DNA of 64,000 nt from positions 1 through 64,000 of the forward strand of contig CALFMO010000011.1 of the NCBI GenBank assembly GCA_937879855.1, read 5' to 3'. The stretch is from an uncultured Acidobacteriaceae bacterium (GTDB taxonomy: Bacteria; Acidobacteriota; Terriglobia; Terriglobales; Acidobacteriaceae). Position 1 is the stretch's first letter; every line of letters begins with the position of its first letter. The position numbers and the translations under genes are program-made. The notes below the pieces were generated by a model. The model was not told the DNA's origin, did no database searches, and saw only the letters and a program-made list of their open reading frames with translations. Below are positions 14,631 to 24,127 of this stretch, one piece after another.

Positions 14631-17237
14631 ATGCCGCAGGAAGAAAAATCGGAAGCCACCGTGACGGAACGTCCTAACCCGGAGCGCAGCGATGAGCGCT
14701 ACGATGCCCAGCGTGTAGAGAATAAATGGTTCGAACGCTTTCAGCAGGATGCCGCGCTCTACGCTGCCGAACCCGACTCGGCGAAGAAGAAATATTACGT
14801 GCTCGAAATGCTGCCTTATCCCTCGGGCGTTCTGCATATGGGGCACGTGCGCAACTATGCCATCGGCGACGCACTGGCTCGCTATATGTGGATGAACGGT
14901 TACAACGTGCTTCATCCCATGGGCTGGGATTCCTTTGGCCTACCTGCGGAAAATGCGGCGATCCAGAACAACACGCCGCCGCGCCAGTGGACGTTGCGGA
15001 ATATCGCCAACATGAAGGCGCAAATGAAGCGCCTCGGCTTCGCTTACGACTGGTCGCGCGAGGTTACTACTTGTTTTCCGGAATACTACCGCTGGAACCA
15101 GTGGTTCTTCCTGAAGTTGTTCGAACGAGGACTGGCTTATCGCAAAAAAAGCAAAGTGAACTGGTGCCCGAAGTGTGCGACCGTGTTAGCTAACGAGCAG
15201 GTGGTGAACGGATGTTGCTGGCGCCACGAAGATACTCCGGTGGAACAGCGCGAATTGGAGCAGTGGTTCCTGCGCACCACGAAGTATGCCGACGAATTGT
15301 TGCACGATCTCGATAAGCTCGAGCACTGGCCGGAAAAAGTCCGCACCATGCAGCGCAATTGGATTGGCCGCAGCGAAGGCACGCTGGTTGACTTCAAACT
15401 CGTCGGACCGACTGGCCCCGCAGGCTCCACGATCAGCGTCTTCACCACGCGCGTCGATACGATTTATGGTGCGACCTCGGTGCAGCTTGCTCCCGAGCAT
15501 CCCGTCGTCAAAGATCTGACTGCGGCGAATGCGGATTTGCGGGCGAAGGTTGAACAACTCATTACCGAACAACGCAAAGCGAAAGAAGCCGGAGACATCG
15601 GCGAAATCGAAAAGCACGGCGTCCCCACGGGACGCTATGCCATCAATCCGTTCAACGGCGAGAAGGTTCCGCTCTGGGTCGCCAACTATATCTTGATGGA
15701 CTATGGCACGGGCGCCATCATGAGCGTGCCGGCGCACGACGAGCGCGACTACGAATTCGCGAAGAAGTACAAGCTGGAGATTCGCATTGTTGTGCTTCCG
15801 CGCTCGGATGATCCCGAAGAGACAGTGGCCGAGCCGCCGTTGCCTTTCGTGACGCACGACGGCTTGCTGATCAACTCGGGCCCCTACAACAACCTTAGCT
15901 GCGACGATGCGATTCAGAAGATGTCGGCGCATGCGGAGAAACACGGATTCGGCAAAGCTACGGTCACTTATCGCCTGAAGGATTGGGGGATCTCGCGGCA
16001 ACGCTATTGGGGCACGCCCATCCCGATGCTTTATTGCGAGAAGGATGGCATTGTCCCCGTGCCCGAAAAAGATTTGCCGGTAATCCTGCCCGAGAAAATG
16101 GACGTCACTCTAACTGGCGGCTCACCGTTGAGTCGTGTGCCCGAATTCGTGAATGCCACTTGCCCGAAGTGCGGCGGTCCGGCACGCCGCGAGACCGATA
16201 CCATGGACACGTTCGTCGATTCGTCATGGTATTTCTACCGCTACACCGATGCGCACAACGATCGGGCGCCCTTCGATTCCGCCATCGCCAAATACTGGTT
16301 CCCCATTGATCAGTATATCGGCGGCGTCGAGCACGCCATTCTGCACCTGATCTATTCACGTTTCTGGACCAAGGCGATGCGCGACATGGGATTGATCGAG
16401 AACGCAGAACCGGTTGAGCGGCTGTTTACGCAGGGGATGGTCACGTACCAGGGCGCGGCCATGTCCAAGAGCCGAGGCAATGTGGTTTCGCCCGATGAGA
16501 TGGTCGCACGCTATGGCGCCGATGCCGCGCGTCTCTACGTGCTCTTCGCCGCGCCGCCCGACCGCGATCTTGACTGGCAGGACTCGGGCATCGAAGGCAT
16601 TCAGCGATTTTTGGGTCGCGTGTACCGGTTCGTGGAGGGGAATGCGCGCCCGCAAGAGCCGGACTGGCATAAACCCTTGCAGTCGCCTCTCGGCATTTCG
16701 GCGCGGCGACTTCAGCGAAAGCTTCACCAAACCATAAAGCGCGTAACGGACGATTTTCAGGGACGCTGGCACTTCAACACCTGCATCTCGGCGATCATGG
16801 AATTACTAAACGAAGCCAACCGCAGGGCGTTGGGAAGTGGGCCGACCCAAGACCCTGTGACGGGTGCGCCCATCATAGGGGATGACATTCCGCTAGCTCT
16901 TCTCGCCGATGTGCAACGCAACCTCGTCTTGCTGCTTGCGCCCTTCGCGCCTTATCTCGCCCATGAACTCTGGGAAATGTTGGGCGAAAAGGGGAATCTG
17001 CTCAAGGCGGCGTGGCCAAAGTACGACGCCGCGTTGGCCAGGGAAGAGGAAATCGAGATTCCAGTGCAGATCAATGGGAAGTTACGTAGCCGCGTGGTTG
17101 TGTCTGCGGACGCAAGCGAAGAGACGGTGCTTGACCGGGCGCTCGCCGACGAGAAAGTGCGGACGATGATTGCTGGCAAGCAGATTGTGAAGAAGATCTG
17201 CGTGCCGGGCAAGCTCGTGAATATCGTCGTGAAGTAA
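14631..17237 (+). CDS. leuS: Leucyl-tRNA synthetase
   Basis: Class I aminoacyl-tRNA synthetase charging tRNA-Leu. 868 residues, the normal bacterial length. The HIGH-type motif is HMGHVRNY (69-76), the KMSKS motif is AMSKSRGN (about 608-615), and the tRNA-binding WYPVE-equivalent and editing (CP1) region lies between (TTRVDTIYGATSV and MSVPAHDERDYEFA). A zinc-binding CPKCATVLANEQV stretch is present near 183. A 30-residue charged N-terminal extension precedes the conserved core. It stands alone 75 bp after the toxin gene. Confidence 0.97.
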   Translation: MPQEEKSEATVTERPNPERSDERYDAQRVENKWFERFQQDAALYAAEPDSAKKKYYVLEMLPYPSGVLHMGHVRNYAIGDALARYMWMNGYNVLHPMGWDSFGLPAENAAIQNNTPPRQWTLRNIANMKAQMKRLGFAYDWSREVTTCFPEYYRWNQWFFLKLFERGLAYRKKSKVNWCPKCATVLANEQVVNGCCWRHEDTPVEQRELEQWFLRTTKYADELLHDLDKLEHWPEKVRTMQRNWIGRSEGTLVDFKLVGPTGPAGSTISVFTTRVDTIYGATSVQLAPEHPVVKDLTAANADLRAKVEQLITEQRKAKEAGDIGEIEKHGVPTGRYAINPFNGEKVPLWVANYILMDYGTGAIMSVPAHDERDYEFAKKYKLEIRIVVLPRSDDPEETVAEPPLPFVTHDGLLINSGPYNNLSCDDAIQKMSAHAEKHGFGKATVTYRLKDWGISRQRYWGTPIPMLYCEKDGIVPVPEKDLPVILPEKMDVTLTGGSPLSRVPEFVNATCPKCGGPARRETDTMDTFVDSSWYFYRYTDAHNDRAPFDSAIAKYWFPIDQYIGGVEHAILHLIYSRFWTKAMRDMGLIENAEPVERLFTQGMVTYQGAAMSKSRGNVVSPDEMVARYGADAARLYVLFAAPPDRDLDWQDSGIEGIQRFLGRVYRFVEGNARPQEPDWHKPLQSPLGISARRLQRKLHQTIKRVTDDFQGRWHFNTCISAIMELLNEANRRALGSGPTQDPVTGAPIIGDDIPLALLADVQRNLVLLLAPFAPYLAHELWEMLGEKGNLLKAAWPKYDAALAREEEIEIPVQINGKLRSRVVVSADASEETVLDRALADEKVRTMIAGKQIVKKICVPGKLVNIVVK

Positions 17238-17305
17238 TATCGAAACAACTGCTCGGGGGCGCCCGCGATTTTTGTTGCGTGCGGTATCCTAGCGAGGAAC
17301 GGTCA

Positions 17306-18385
17306 ATGCCTGTTGCTTCGCCAACGCTCGAAGGATTTCGCGCTGCATTCCGACGGCCGTCATTCACGCTGGCGGAAATTATGTGGCGCTGGATCACGGG
17401 CTTCACGGCGGCCGCGCTGCTTGTTTTCGGAGTCTTCGAATACCTCAACACGCTGCCGGTGACCAACGGCGAACTTCTTTTTCTGCGCACCCGGCATCCT
17501 TATCTCGTGGGAGAGGCTCTCGCTCACATTCTGCGCGGAAGCCTGAACCGCGCGGTCATGGCTGGACTGCTGGCGGCGTTGATGCTGACCGTTTTGTGGA
17601 TGATCGCCGCTTCCGTCGGCCGGATTGCGACCGTGGGGGCACTGCTGGACTATTTTCGCCGAGACGACATTAGCAATCGCGATGATAGTGAGGGAGCCGT
17701 TGCGACCGACGTCTCTACGGAGCGGGGTCACAGCGATGCGTTGACTGCGTTGGTGCGACTGAATTTTCTGCGCATTGTCGTGGCGGTGGCTGGAATCTTG
17801 GGATACTTGGGCGCGGCGATTTTGGCAGGCTATGCCTCGCCGGACGCGAACCCAAGGCCAGGATTGGCGTTCCTTCTTTTTGTGCCGGTAGCGGCACTCA
17901 TCTGTCTGGTGTGGTGGGCTCTCAATTGGTTATTGTCGCTGGCGGGAATGTTTGCGGTTCGCGACGGCGAAGACGCGGTGGGTGCGATCGCTACCGCCGT
18001 TACTTTCTGCCGCGAACGCACCGCAGCAGTTTTTGCAGTCAGCACCTGGACTGGCTTGGCGCATCTGGTCGTTTTTGTCGCGGCGACGACTGTCGTATCG
18101 CTTCCCTTGGGATTGGCGGGCCTGTTACCGTGGCGACTGGTATTCGCGGTGGTGCTTGTGGTGACCATGGTTTATTTCGCGCTCGCTGATTGGCTGTACA
18201 TGGCGCGCCTTGCAGGCTACGTCTTCATTGCGGAAACACCTTTGGCATTCTTAGCGCCGCCGCTGCCGCCGATCACGCCGACTATGCCGGCGCAGATGGC
18301 TCCACTTCAGACCACGATCGACCGAGACGAATCGATTTTGAGCGATGTGCCTCAGTCGGGCCTAGTGCAATGGTGTGAGGGATGA
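17306..18385 (+). CDS. Hypothetical multi-pass membrane protein
   Basis: 359 residues with about six hydrophobic segments (WITGFTAAALLVFGVFEYL, MAGLLAALMLTVLWMIAAS, ILGYLGAAILAGY, LLFVPVAALICLVWWALNWL, LVVFVAATTVVSLPLGLAGL, VFAVVLVVTMVYFALADWL) and a hydrophilic loop near 135-150. No family recognised. A longer frame exists from 17279, but ATG 17306 has GAGG about 9 bp upstream. Its 3' end overlaps the convergent GT87 gene by 24 bp. Confidence 0.75.
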   Translation: MPVASPTLEGFRAAFRRPSFTLAEIMWRWITGFTAAALLVFGVFEYLNTLPVTNGELLFLRTRHPYLVGEALAHILRGSLNRAVMAGLLAALMLTVLWMIAASVGRIATVGALLDYFRRDDISNRDDSEGAVATDVSTERGHSDALTALVRLNFLRIVVAVAGILGYLGAAILAGYASPDANPRPGLAFLLFVPVAALICLVWWALNWLLSLAGMFAVRDGEDAVGAIATAVTFCRERTAAVFAVSTWTGLAHLVVFVAATTVVSLPLGLAGLLPWRLVFAVVLVVTMVYFALADWLYMARLAGYVFIAETPLAFLAPPLPPITPTMPAQMAPLQTTIDRDESILSDVPQSGLVQWCEG

Positions 18386-19618
18386 GGCACGCTCTTCATT
18401 CGTAGTTCCGTCACCACGCCACAATATCCATAGCAGGGCAACGAACGACGGCACGGAAACCTGGACGTGTGTCCAGCGGGACAACGGACCGAATAAGGGC
18501 AGCACATATACGAAATATAAAAGCAGACGCAACGCGGGACAGAACGCGAACTGCGTACGCGTCAAAGTCCAGTCCACAAGCAGCAACAGCACCGGCGCGA
18601 GAACAAGCAGGTCGTAGACGAAGAGATGAGGGTTGACGAGGACGGCTGCGAGGGTCAGCGCGGAGAAGCGAATGGCGAGCGGAGCCGGAGATTTCCAAAC
18701 GGCCGCGGACAGTGCAATCACGAACACGGAACTTAGACCATAGAGAGTGAGCGCGAGTTCCGGCCAGGGAATGAGCAACATCCAAAAGGAACGCAGGGAA
18801 TGCATCTGGATGGGAGCGAGGCTGAGTTCTACGCCGCCGCGTGACAAATTACGGAGCGCGTCGAGGTAGGCGTGCATAACCACTGGCCCGAAATAAATTT
18901 TGGCAAGGACGAACTGGGCGCCCGCGGAAACTACGAGGCCCAGGAATTCCTTCCACGCGCGCGCCAGCAGCAGCACGATGGGAATGGCGACCAGGAATTG
19001 CGGCTTGAAGAATAGAAATCCCAGCGCAAATCCTGCCAGCCAGCCGCGATCTGCGCGGAATGCAAAATAGGCAGCGGTAAAGCAGGCCAGCACGAGCGCT
19101 GAGGTCTGGCCGCGCACGAAGAAATGAAAGAGCGGGGGAAACGCAATCGTGCAGATCGCCACTGTTGCGCCGTGTGGGCGGAGATTGGGACACGACCTCC
19201 AGACCAGATAGATGCAACCGAAATAGATGAAGAGACTGGCGGCGACCCAGATTCGCGCGGCGATGGGAAACGAGAATCGGGCCAGCGGGACGAGCACGAG
19301 ACCAACTTGTGGCCCGTAAAGATTGGGCAGGCGCACGCGGCTGGGTTGACCAACGACGGTGTTGATTATGTCCGCCGCGACGTGCTCGTTGTAGAGTTCC
19401 GTGGCGCGGCCGTGAGCAATCAGGCTTGCGGAAATGTAAGACGGCAGAAAATCCTGAAATTTTATATTGCCTGCGCGATCCAACAGACCAGGTGTTGCAT
19501 AATCAACCGCGCACACTGTCCATAGGCAGAGCGCGAGAAGAAGGGCCTGCGCGCGAATGCGGCTGGGGTTGAGCCACGCTGCCGCGGAGATGATCCAAGC
19601 CGGCGCTTTTTCAATCAC
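18362..19618 (-). CDS. Glycosyltransferase family 87 (DUF2029) membrane protein
   Basis: 418 residues, polytopic with about ten membrane segments. The pattern NIKFQDFLPSYISASLIAHG followed by a short loop and LPNLYGPQVGLVLVP is characteristic of GT87/DUF2029, polyprenyl-phosphate-sugar-dependent mannosyl- or arabinosyl-type transferases. The Asp in KFQDFL would be the likely catalytic acid. NPHLFVYDLLVLAP near residue 330 is also family-typical. It overlaps the upstream lipoprotein gene by four bases, so the two are coupled; the lipoprotein or a glycolipid may be its target, which is inference. Confidence 0.82.
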   Translation of the reverse strand: MIEKAPAWIISAAAWLNPSRIRAQALLLALCLWTVCAVDYATPGLLDRAGNIKFQDFLPSYISASLIAHGRATELYNEHVAADIINTVVGQPSRVRLPNLYGPQVGLVLVPLARFSFPIAARIWVAASLFIYFGCIYLVWRSCPNLRPHGATVAICTIAFPPLFHFFVRGQTSALVLACFTAAYFAFRADRGWLAGFALGFLFFKPQFLVAIPIVLLLARAWKEFLGLVVSAGAQFVLAKIYFGPVVMHAYLDALRNLSRGGVELSLAPIQMHSLRSFWMLLIPWPELALTLYGLSSVFVIALSAAVWKSPAPLAIRFSALTLAAVLVNPHLFVYDLLVLAPVLLLLVDWTLTRTQFAFCPALRLLLYFVYVLPLFGPLSRWTHVQVSVPSFVALLWILWRGDGTTNEERASSLTPLH

Positions 19619-20217
19619 GGAACTGGCTCGGCGTTCTTAAGCGCGTCATCCAGGGACTGACCGGCGCGATGAGCACTGGAGGCGACGAGAATGCGCCAGC
19701 CATCATCGTAGTCGCGAAATCCTACGGTGGAGTTGTAATGTAAGTCGCCGGAATAGAGCGCCGCCCCGACTTCGTTCAAGGGCAACCATTTCCAGGTGAA
19801 GTCAACTTCGGCAAGATTGTTCTGCTTGCTGATGCCGGCGACGCCCACCAGTTCCCTTCTGGCCACGGGAATGAAGAGCGTGGACTTGTCGGCTTCATCC
19901 TTGGGGATCAGCGCTCGAATCGTGTCTACGCCCGAAGGAGTCAGCAGAACATCCCAGCACGGCGGCGGCGTGATGCCCGGAGAGCAGGTGGCCGTGCTCG
20001 CGGAAATCCAGCCACGGTGCTGAAGGACGAGGTATTCGGGCGACGCATACTCTTTGTTGGAGAGGATTCCGGTTTGCAATTCGAATTGTTGAGGAACTCT
20101 GAAAGCTTCGGTAGCGGAGATTAAGTCGGCGGCGAGGCGGCGAGTCAGGAAATCACGCGGAGAACAGGATAGGAGAAAGAAGATACCGAAAACGGAGAGA
20201 ATCGATTTCTTTCTCAT
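19615..20217 (-). CDS. Hypothetical lipoprotein
   Basis: 200 residues. The N-terminus MRKKSILSVFGIFFLLSC is a lipoprotein signal with the lipobox LLSC (Cys18). The mature part contains SATEAFRVPQQFELQTG, a Cys pair in TATCSPGITPPPCWD, and FTWKWLPLNEVGAALYSG; I recognise no named domain. It is translationally coupled (four-base overlap) to the downstream GT87 gene. Probably anchored to the inner or outer membrane on the periplasmic side. Confidence 0.75.
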   Translation of the reverse strand: MRKKSILSVFGIFFLLSCSPRDFLTRRLAADLISATEAFRVPQQFELQTGILSNKEYASPEYLVLQHRGWISASTATCSPGITPPPCWDVLLTPSGVDTIRALIPKDEADKSTLFIPVARRELVGVAGISKQNNLAEVDFTWKWLPLNEVGAALYSGDLHYNSTVGFRDYDDGWRILVASSAHRAGQSLDDALKNAEPVP

Positions 20218-20240
20218 GAGATCAGGCTATACGCCAACAG

Positions 20241-20279
20241 GCCGGGCTTTGCCCGGCGGACAGCCGAGGGCGGCTGTCC
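20241..20279. repeat. Two tandem perfect hairpins
   Basis: GCCGGGC-TTT-GCCCGGC (20241-20257) is followed without a gap by GGACAGCCG-AGGG-CGGCTGTCC (20258-20279). They lie 14 bp past the AmrS stop (leftward gene) and 24 bp before the lipoprotein start, and could stop or stabilise the AmrS transcript. CGGCTGTCC-type hairpins recur at 56445-56508. Confidence 0.8.
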
Positions 20280-20292
20280 CCACGTGTTCTGA

Positions 20293-21447
20293 TTAACGAC
20301 TTGTGATTGTAAATAAACGGAAGCGTTTGTGCGGGGAGAAAGGTCGGTCGGTGATCTGGCCGTCGAATTCGGCGGCCCAGCGGCCGGGAATTTGGGTGGA
20401 GCAGCGGGGACAGCGGCCTTCGGGAGTCAGCCGGTAGTCTTGAATCAAGTATCCGTACCGGCGGATCAAAGTTTCGCGGCACTGGGGGCAGCGCGTATTT
20501 TCCCAATCGCCGACCATGCCTGGAAGATTGCCGGCATAGATGTAACGCAGACCAGTTTCTTTCCCGATTTCAGCGGCTCGCAATAAATCCTCGACGGTAG
20601 TGTCGCGCTGCCCGTCTCCCTGCATTTTGTAGTCCGTGTGGAATGCAGTCACATGCCACGGAATGTCAGGCGAAATGCCTGCGAGGAATTCAGCGAGGCG
20701 GCGCAGTTCGTCAGAGGAATCGTTGAAGCCGGGAATGAGGAGCGTGACGATCTCCAGCCATAGTCCCATCTGGTGAATCCGGCGAATGCTGTCGAGGATG
20801 GGTCCGATGCGTCCGCCGAGTTCGTGGTAGTGGCGGTCATCGAAACTCTTGAGATCAACTTTGTAGAGATCGAGCCACGGCCGCAAGTATTCCAGCACCT
20901 GGGGAGTGCCGTTGCCGTTGGAGACAAATCCGGTAAGCAGGCCATTAGCCCGCGCCTCTTTGAAAACGGCGACGGCCCATTCGCTGGTAATCAACGGCTC
21001 GTTGTAGGTGCTGACCAGAACTTTGGCGCCCTGATCGAGGGCGTCGCGAACCAGGTCCTCGGGAGTTGCATCGACCGGCGGCGAGACTGCATTCGGGTCG
21101 CGCAGAGCTTGCGAAGTGACCCAGTTCTGACAGTATCCGCAGTGCAGATCGCAACCCAGCATGCCGAAGCTATAGGCCAGGGCTCCGGGATGGGCATGGA
21201 AAAACGGTTTTTTTTCGATGGGATCGCATTGCATGCCGGCGGTATAGCCCCAGGGAACATAAAGCGTGCCGCCCCGGTTGTAGCGGACCTTGCACACGCC
21301 GGGCTGGCCGTCGGGAATCGGGCAGCAGTGTCCGCAGGAAAAACAGCGGACGCGGTGATTGTCGAGCTTTTCGTAAAGAGAAGGGTCCGCTTCGCGGACT
21401 CGCTGGTCCAGAACTTCGCGCAGGGTGGGCACAAAAACCTCTACCAA
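20293..21447 (-). CDS. amrS: AmmeMemoRadiSam system radical SAM enzyme (AmrS)
   Basis: 384-residue radical SAM protein. The cluster motif is CDLHCGYCQNW (Cys99, 103, 106). The N-terminal region carries CFSCGHCCPIPDGQPGVC, and the C-terminus holds two CxxC pairs (TRCPQC, GRCPRC), the arrangement of AmrS proteins. These belong with AMMECR1 and Memo proteins in a system of unknown biochemical outcome. The partner genes are not next to it; instead its start is 4 bp from the stop of a PilZ-GAF-Sel1 protein, indicating co-transcription. Confidence 0.92.
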   Translation of the reverse strand: MVEVFVPTLREVLDQRVREADPSLYEKLDNHRVRCFSCGHCCPIPDGQPGVCKVRYNRGGTLYVPWGYTAGMQCDPIEKKPFFHAHPGALAYSFGMLGCDLHCGYCQNWVTSQALRDPNAVSPPVDATPEDLVRDALDQGAKVLVSTYNEPLITSEWAVAVFKEARANGLLTGFVSNGNGTPQVLEYLRPWLDLYKVDLKSFDDRHYHELGGRIGPILDSIRRIHQMGLWLEIVTLLIPGFNDSSDELRRLAEFLAGISPDIPWHVTAFHTDYKMQGDGQRDTTVEDLLRAAEIGKETGLRYIYAGNLPGMVGDWENTRCPQCRETLIRRYGYLIQDYRLTPEGRCPRCSTQIPGRWAAEFDGQITDRPFSPHKRFRLFTITSR

Positions 21448-21451
21448 TATT

Positions 21452-23125
21452 CTATCGCGGAGGAGTGACCGACGTGCGGAGCTGGCGCCCGCTGGAGAAG
21501 CCTGCTCCGGGCTTCTTCGCCATGTGCTGTTGCAGCCACAAGTCAGCCTGCTGCTCGATCGCAGCAGCCTGTGCGCGCGTCATGCCAGCGGTGAGAACCG
21601 CCGCGAGATCGCGACTCTCTTCATCGCCGCGAGCGCGGGCCAGGACAGTCCAAAAATATGCCTGATTCACGTCTTTAGCTGTGCCGCGGCCGCCCCAGTA
21701 TAGAAATCCCAACTTGGCTTGAGCCGCCAGGCTGCCGTGATCGGCTGCGCGGGCGAACCAGCGGAAGGCTTGTCTTTCATCGCGCACGATTCCATTCTTT
21801 TCGTCGCCTTGAAAGTAACGAAGGCCCAAGGCATTCTCGGAGATGGGATCTCCCTCAGTCGCCAACTGCCGGATCAATTCGAAAGATGGAACCTCGGTGG
21901 CGGGACTGGAGACGGAAGCCTGAGTTACATCGGACCGCGGCGGTTCAGAGGAAGCCAGCACGGTCTGCATCGGCATTCGGCCGTGCTGCTCGAGCTTGGC
22001 CTGAATCAGAGGAGCCAGATTGTAGCCGAGAACCAGCGCGATCGCGGCAGCGGCACAAATCAGAAGAATCAGGTGCGAACCGGGCAGGCTGATGCTGCCG
22101 GCGACTTTTTCTTCTGATTCTTCCGGCTTTTTTTCTTCTCCAGGAAGCGATGCAAAAAGCACACTTCCCTGCACCGGCGGAAACTGCGGAGCGGGCTTTT
22201 CCGGCACCAGAGGGGGCAGATTCTCGGTGCGAGCGGCGCGGTTAACGGCGGTGAGCACAGTGTCCGCGAGGCGCTGCAGCAACGCTCCCTCGGCTTGAGA
22301 AAACGTATTGGCCTGACCGGAAAAAACCTCGAGAATTCCGATCGATTTCCTGCCCACCCGCACTGGAACGGCAACCATGGAGCGAATGCCCAATGCACGG
22401 CAACTTTCACGGTCCACGCGAGTGTCAATTTCGGCATCGTCACAGCGGAGCAGGCTTCCGGTCTTCACGCACTCTCCGGAGAAACCAGACCCGACTTGCA
22501 GGCGTGCTCCCACGGGCGGAGCATCGCGACCGGAACTGGCGCGACAAATCATGTAGTTCGGATCGGCCTCGGCCAGCGCGATGGCGGATCCGGATGCGCG
22601 AACCAGGGTTTGGGCGCGTTCTGCAATCAATCGAAGAGCTCCGGCAAGGTCGGAGCCCAATGCGTCTACCTGGCGTTGCACCGCGGTCACGGCCGCGAGC
22701 GTGTCGCTGTAGTTCGGACGCGGAGCAACAGGGGTTCCAATCTGCGTCTCGCCATTGGCCACTCCGGCCATCACGTTGACGAAGAGCCACTCCCGTAATC
22801 GCGATAACGATTTCGGCGGTAGTTCGGAGAAACGAAGACCGGCACGCCCAGAAGGATTCGACCAGATCACCTGCCCAGTGGTGTAAATGTGCTCCGGGCA
22901 TTCGGCGAGATCGAGGCAAAGATTTACGCGCGCTTTGACTTCAAGAGGGGAATGGCATTGCAGGGCCACGCCATCTTCGCTGATGTCTACGATCTCGTGC
23001 AGATCGAGTGTCGCGCCTTGCGATTCGGAAGTAAAAGTGGCGTAGGCGGGAGTCTGTATCTTATGGCGCACACGCCTGCGACGGTTTGGTGAAACCGGCG
23101 GCAACGACGGGTTCATGACGGCCAT
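21452..23125 (-). CDS. PilZ-GAF-transmembrane-Sel1 protein
   Basis: 557 residues with an unusual domain order. A PilZ domain (about 15-120; RRRRVRH and DISEDGVALQ) could bind cyclic di-GMP. A GAF domain (about 155-297) follows, then a membrane helix (HLILLICAAAAIALVLGYNL, 351-370) and a Sel1/tetratricopeptide-like region (about 415-505; ENALGLRYFQGDE, AQAKLGFLYWGGRGTAKD). The GAF part resembles that of the next gene upstream (DDAEIDTRVDRESCRALGIR against HDAERNPRVDLASCRRLGVR), so they are paralogues. AmrS follows 4 bp later. Sel1 repeats usually bind proteins; the ligand of the GAF domain is unknown. Confidence 0.85.
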   Translation of the reverse strand: MAVMNPSLPPVSPNRRRRVRHKIQTPAYATFTSESQGATLDLHEIVDISEDGVALQCHSPLEVKARVNLCLDLAECPEHIYTTGQVIWSNPSGRAGLRFSELPPKSLSRLREWLFVNVMAGVANGETQIGTPVAPRPNYSDTLAAVTAVQRQVDALGSDLAGALRLIAERAQTLVRASGSAIALAEADPNYMICRASSGRDAPPVGARLQVGSGFSGECVKTGSLLRCDDAEIDTRVDRESCRALGIRSMVAVPVRVGRKSIGILEVFSGQANTFSQAEGALLQRLADTVLTAVNRAARTENLPPLVPEKPAPQFPPVQGSVLFASLPGEEKKPEESEEKVAGSISLPGSHLILLICAAAAIALVLGYNLAPLIQAKLEQHGRMPMQTVLASSEPPRSDVTQASVSSPATEVPSFELIRQLATEGDPISENALGLRYFQGDEKNGIVRDERQAFRWFARAADHGSLAAQAKLGFLYWGGRGTAKDVNQAYFWTVLARARGDEESRDLAAVLTAGMTRAQAAAIEQQADLWLQQHMAKKPGAGFSSGRQLRTSVTPPR

Positions 23126-23272
23126 CGGGAGGGGCCTGAATTCTCGACGCTACATATTAACCCGAGATTGTGGAAAAGTAAGCAGGAATAAAAAAATAGG
23201 AAGGACGACAGGAACAAGGCAGCGAGGAGGTTAAGTGAAGTCTTCAGGCTGAGGCACCAGCGTTGGCGGAAC

Positions 23273-24127
23273 CTAACCGGAGCGGCGTAGGAGCTGCGCC
23301 TGGCGCAGGGTGGAGATGCGCGAGATTGCCGCCACCATCATGCTGGAAAGCAGTTGCATGGTCGCCACATCGCGTTCGTCAAAGGCTCCCGGAGACGAAG
23401 ACAGGACCTCGAAAACACCCAGGGTCCGGCGATAGTGACGCAGCGGCGAAACCAGAATCGAACGGACTCCGAGGCGGCGGCAACTGGCCAGATCCACGCG
23501 AGGATTGCGCTCTGCATCGTGACAAAGCATGATCTCGCCGGAGCGCACTGCCTCGGCGGAAATTCCGGCGTCGGTTTGCAGACGAACTCCGAGATCAGGA
23601 GCGGTTCGTCCCGCCCGGGCCCGGCACACAATTTCCTCTCCCGCCCGCAGCGCCATGGCCGCTCCGGTCGCGCCCGTTAAGTGCTGTGCACGTTCCGTAA
23701 TGGCGCTGATCGCGGGCTCAAGGTCGAGTTCCGCCGGATGAATCTCGGCTTCTTCCGTAAGATGCATCGCCTGGAACCCGGAGACCGGATGTGCGGCATT
23801 GGCCACGCGAAGCTGCGTGCGCAAAGCAAGAGATGGCATGCGGGAGTGATCCGCGATGTTCACGACGTCAGCAGTGGGGACCGTGCGCAGCAAATCGCGC
23901 ACCAGATTGTTCAGTTCGACATCGGTGATAAGATGCGCGGCCTGCTGTTGGAGCATGGATCCGCCCAACACGCGCGACAGACCGAGCAGGGCCTGGCTTC
24001 CGCAGGCCAGGCAGTAAGACTTGCTGTTGTTGCTGATCAGCTCACACTGCACGCAAAAAGTGGCAGAGTGCAAAGGGACAAAATTGACGTCCTTGAAAGC
24101 CGTGCCATACACAGTCTTGCGAAACAT
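23273..24127 (-). CDS. GAF-domain protein with N-terminal zinc ribbon
   Basis: 284 residues from ATG 24127, which has AGGA seven bases upstream; the open frame reaches 24430, but the extra part has no coding character. A zinc-ribbon knuckle pair (FCVQC and YCLAC, Cys25/28/39/42) is followed by a helical segment and a GAF domain (about 145-270) that is paralogous to the GAF of the downstream PilZ protein. No output domain is present, so it may sense a ligand and act by protein contact. 147 bp separate the two paralogues. Confidence 0.82.
   Translation of the reverse strand: MFRKTVYGTAFKDVNFVPLHSATFCVQCELISNNSKSYCLACGSQALLGLSRVLGGSMLQQQAAHLITDVELNNLVRDLLRTVPTADVVNIADHSRMPSLALRTQLRVANAAHPVSGFQAMHLTEEAEIHPAELDLEPAISAITERAQHLTGATGAAMALRAGEEIVCRARAGRTAPDLGVRLQTDAGISAEAVRSGEIMLCHDAERNPRVDLASCRRLGVRSILVSPLRHYRRTLGVFEVLSSSPGAFDERDVATMQLLSSMMVAAISRISTLRQAQLLRRSG

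Noticed and set aside
15186..16001. 271-codon minus-strand open frame opposite leuS
   Set aside because: Shadow of leuS; composition is Arg/Val/His-rich and unlike any protein.
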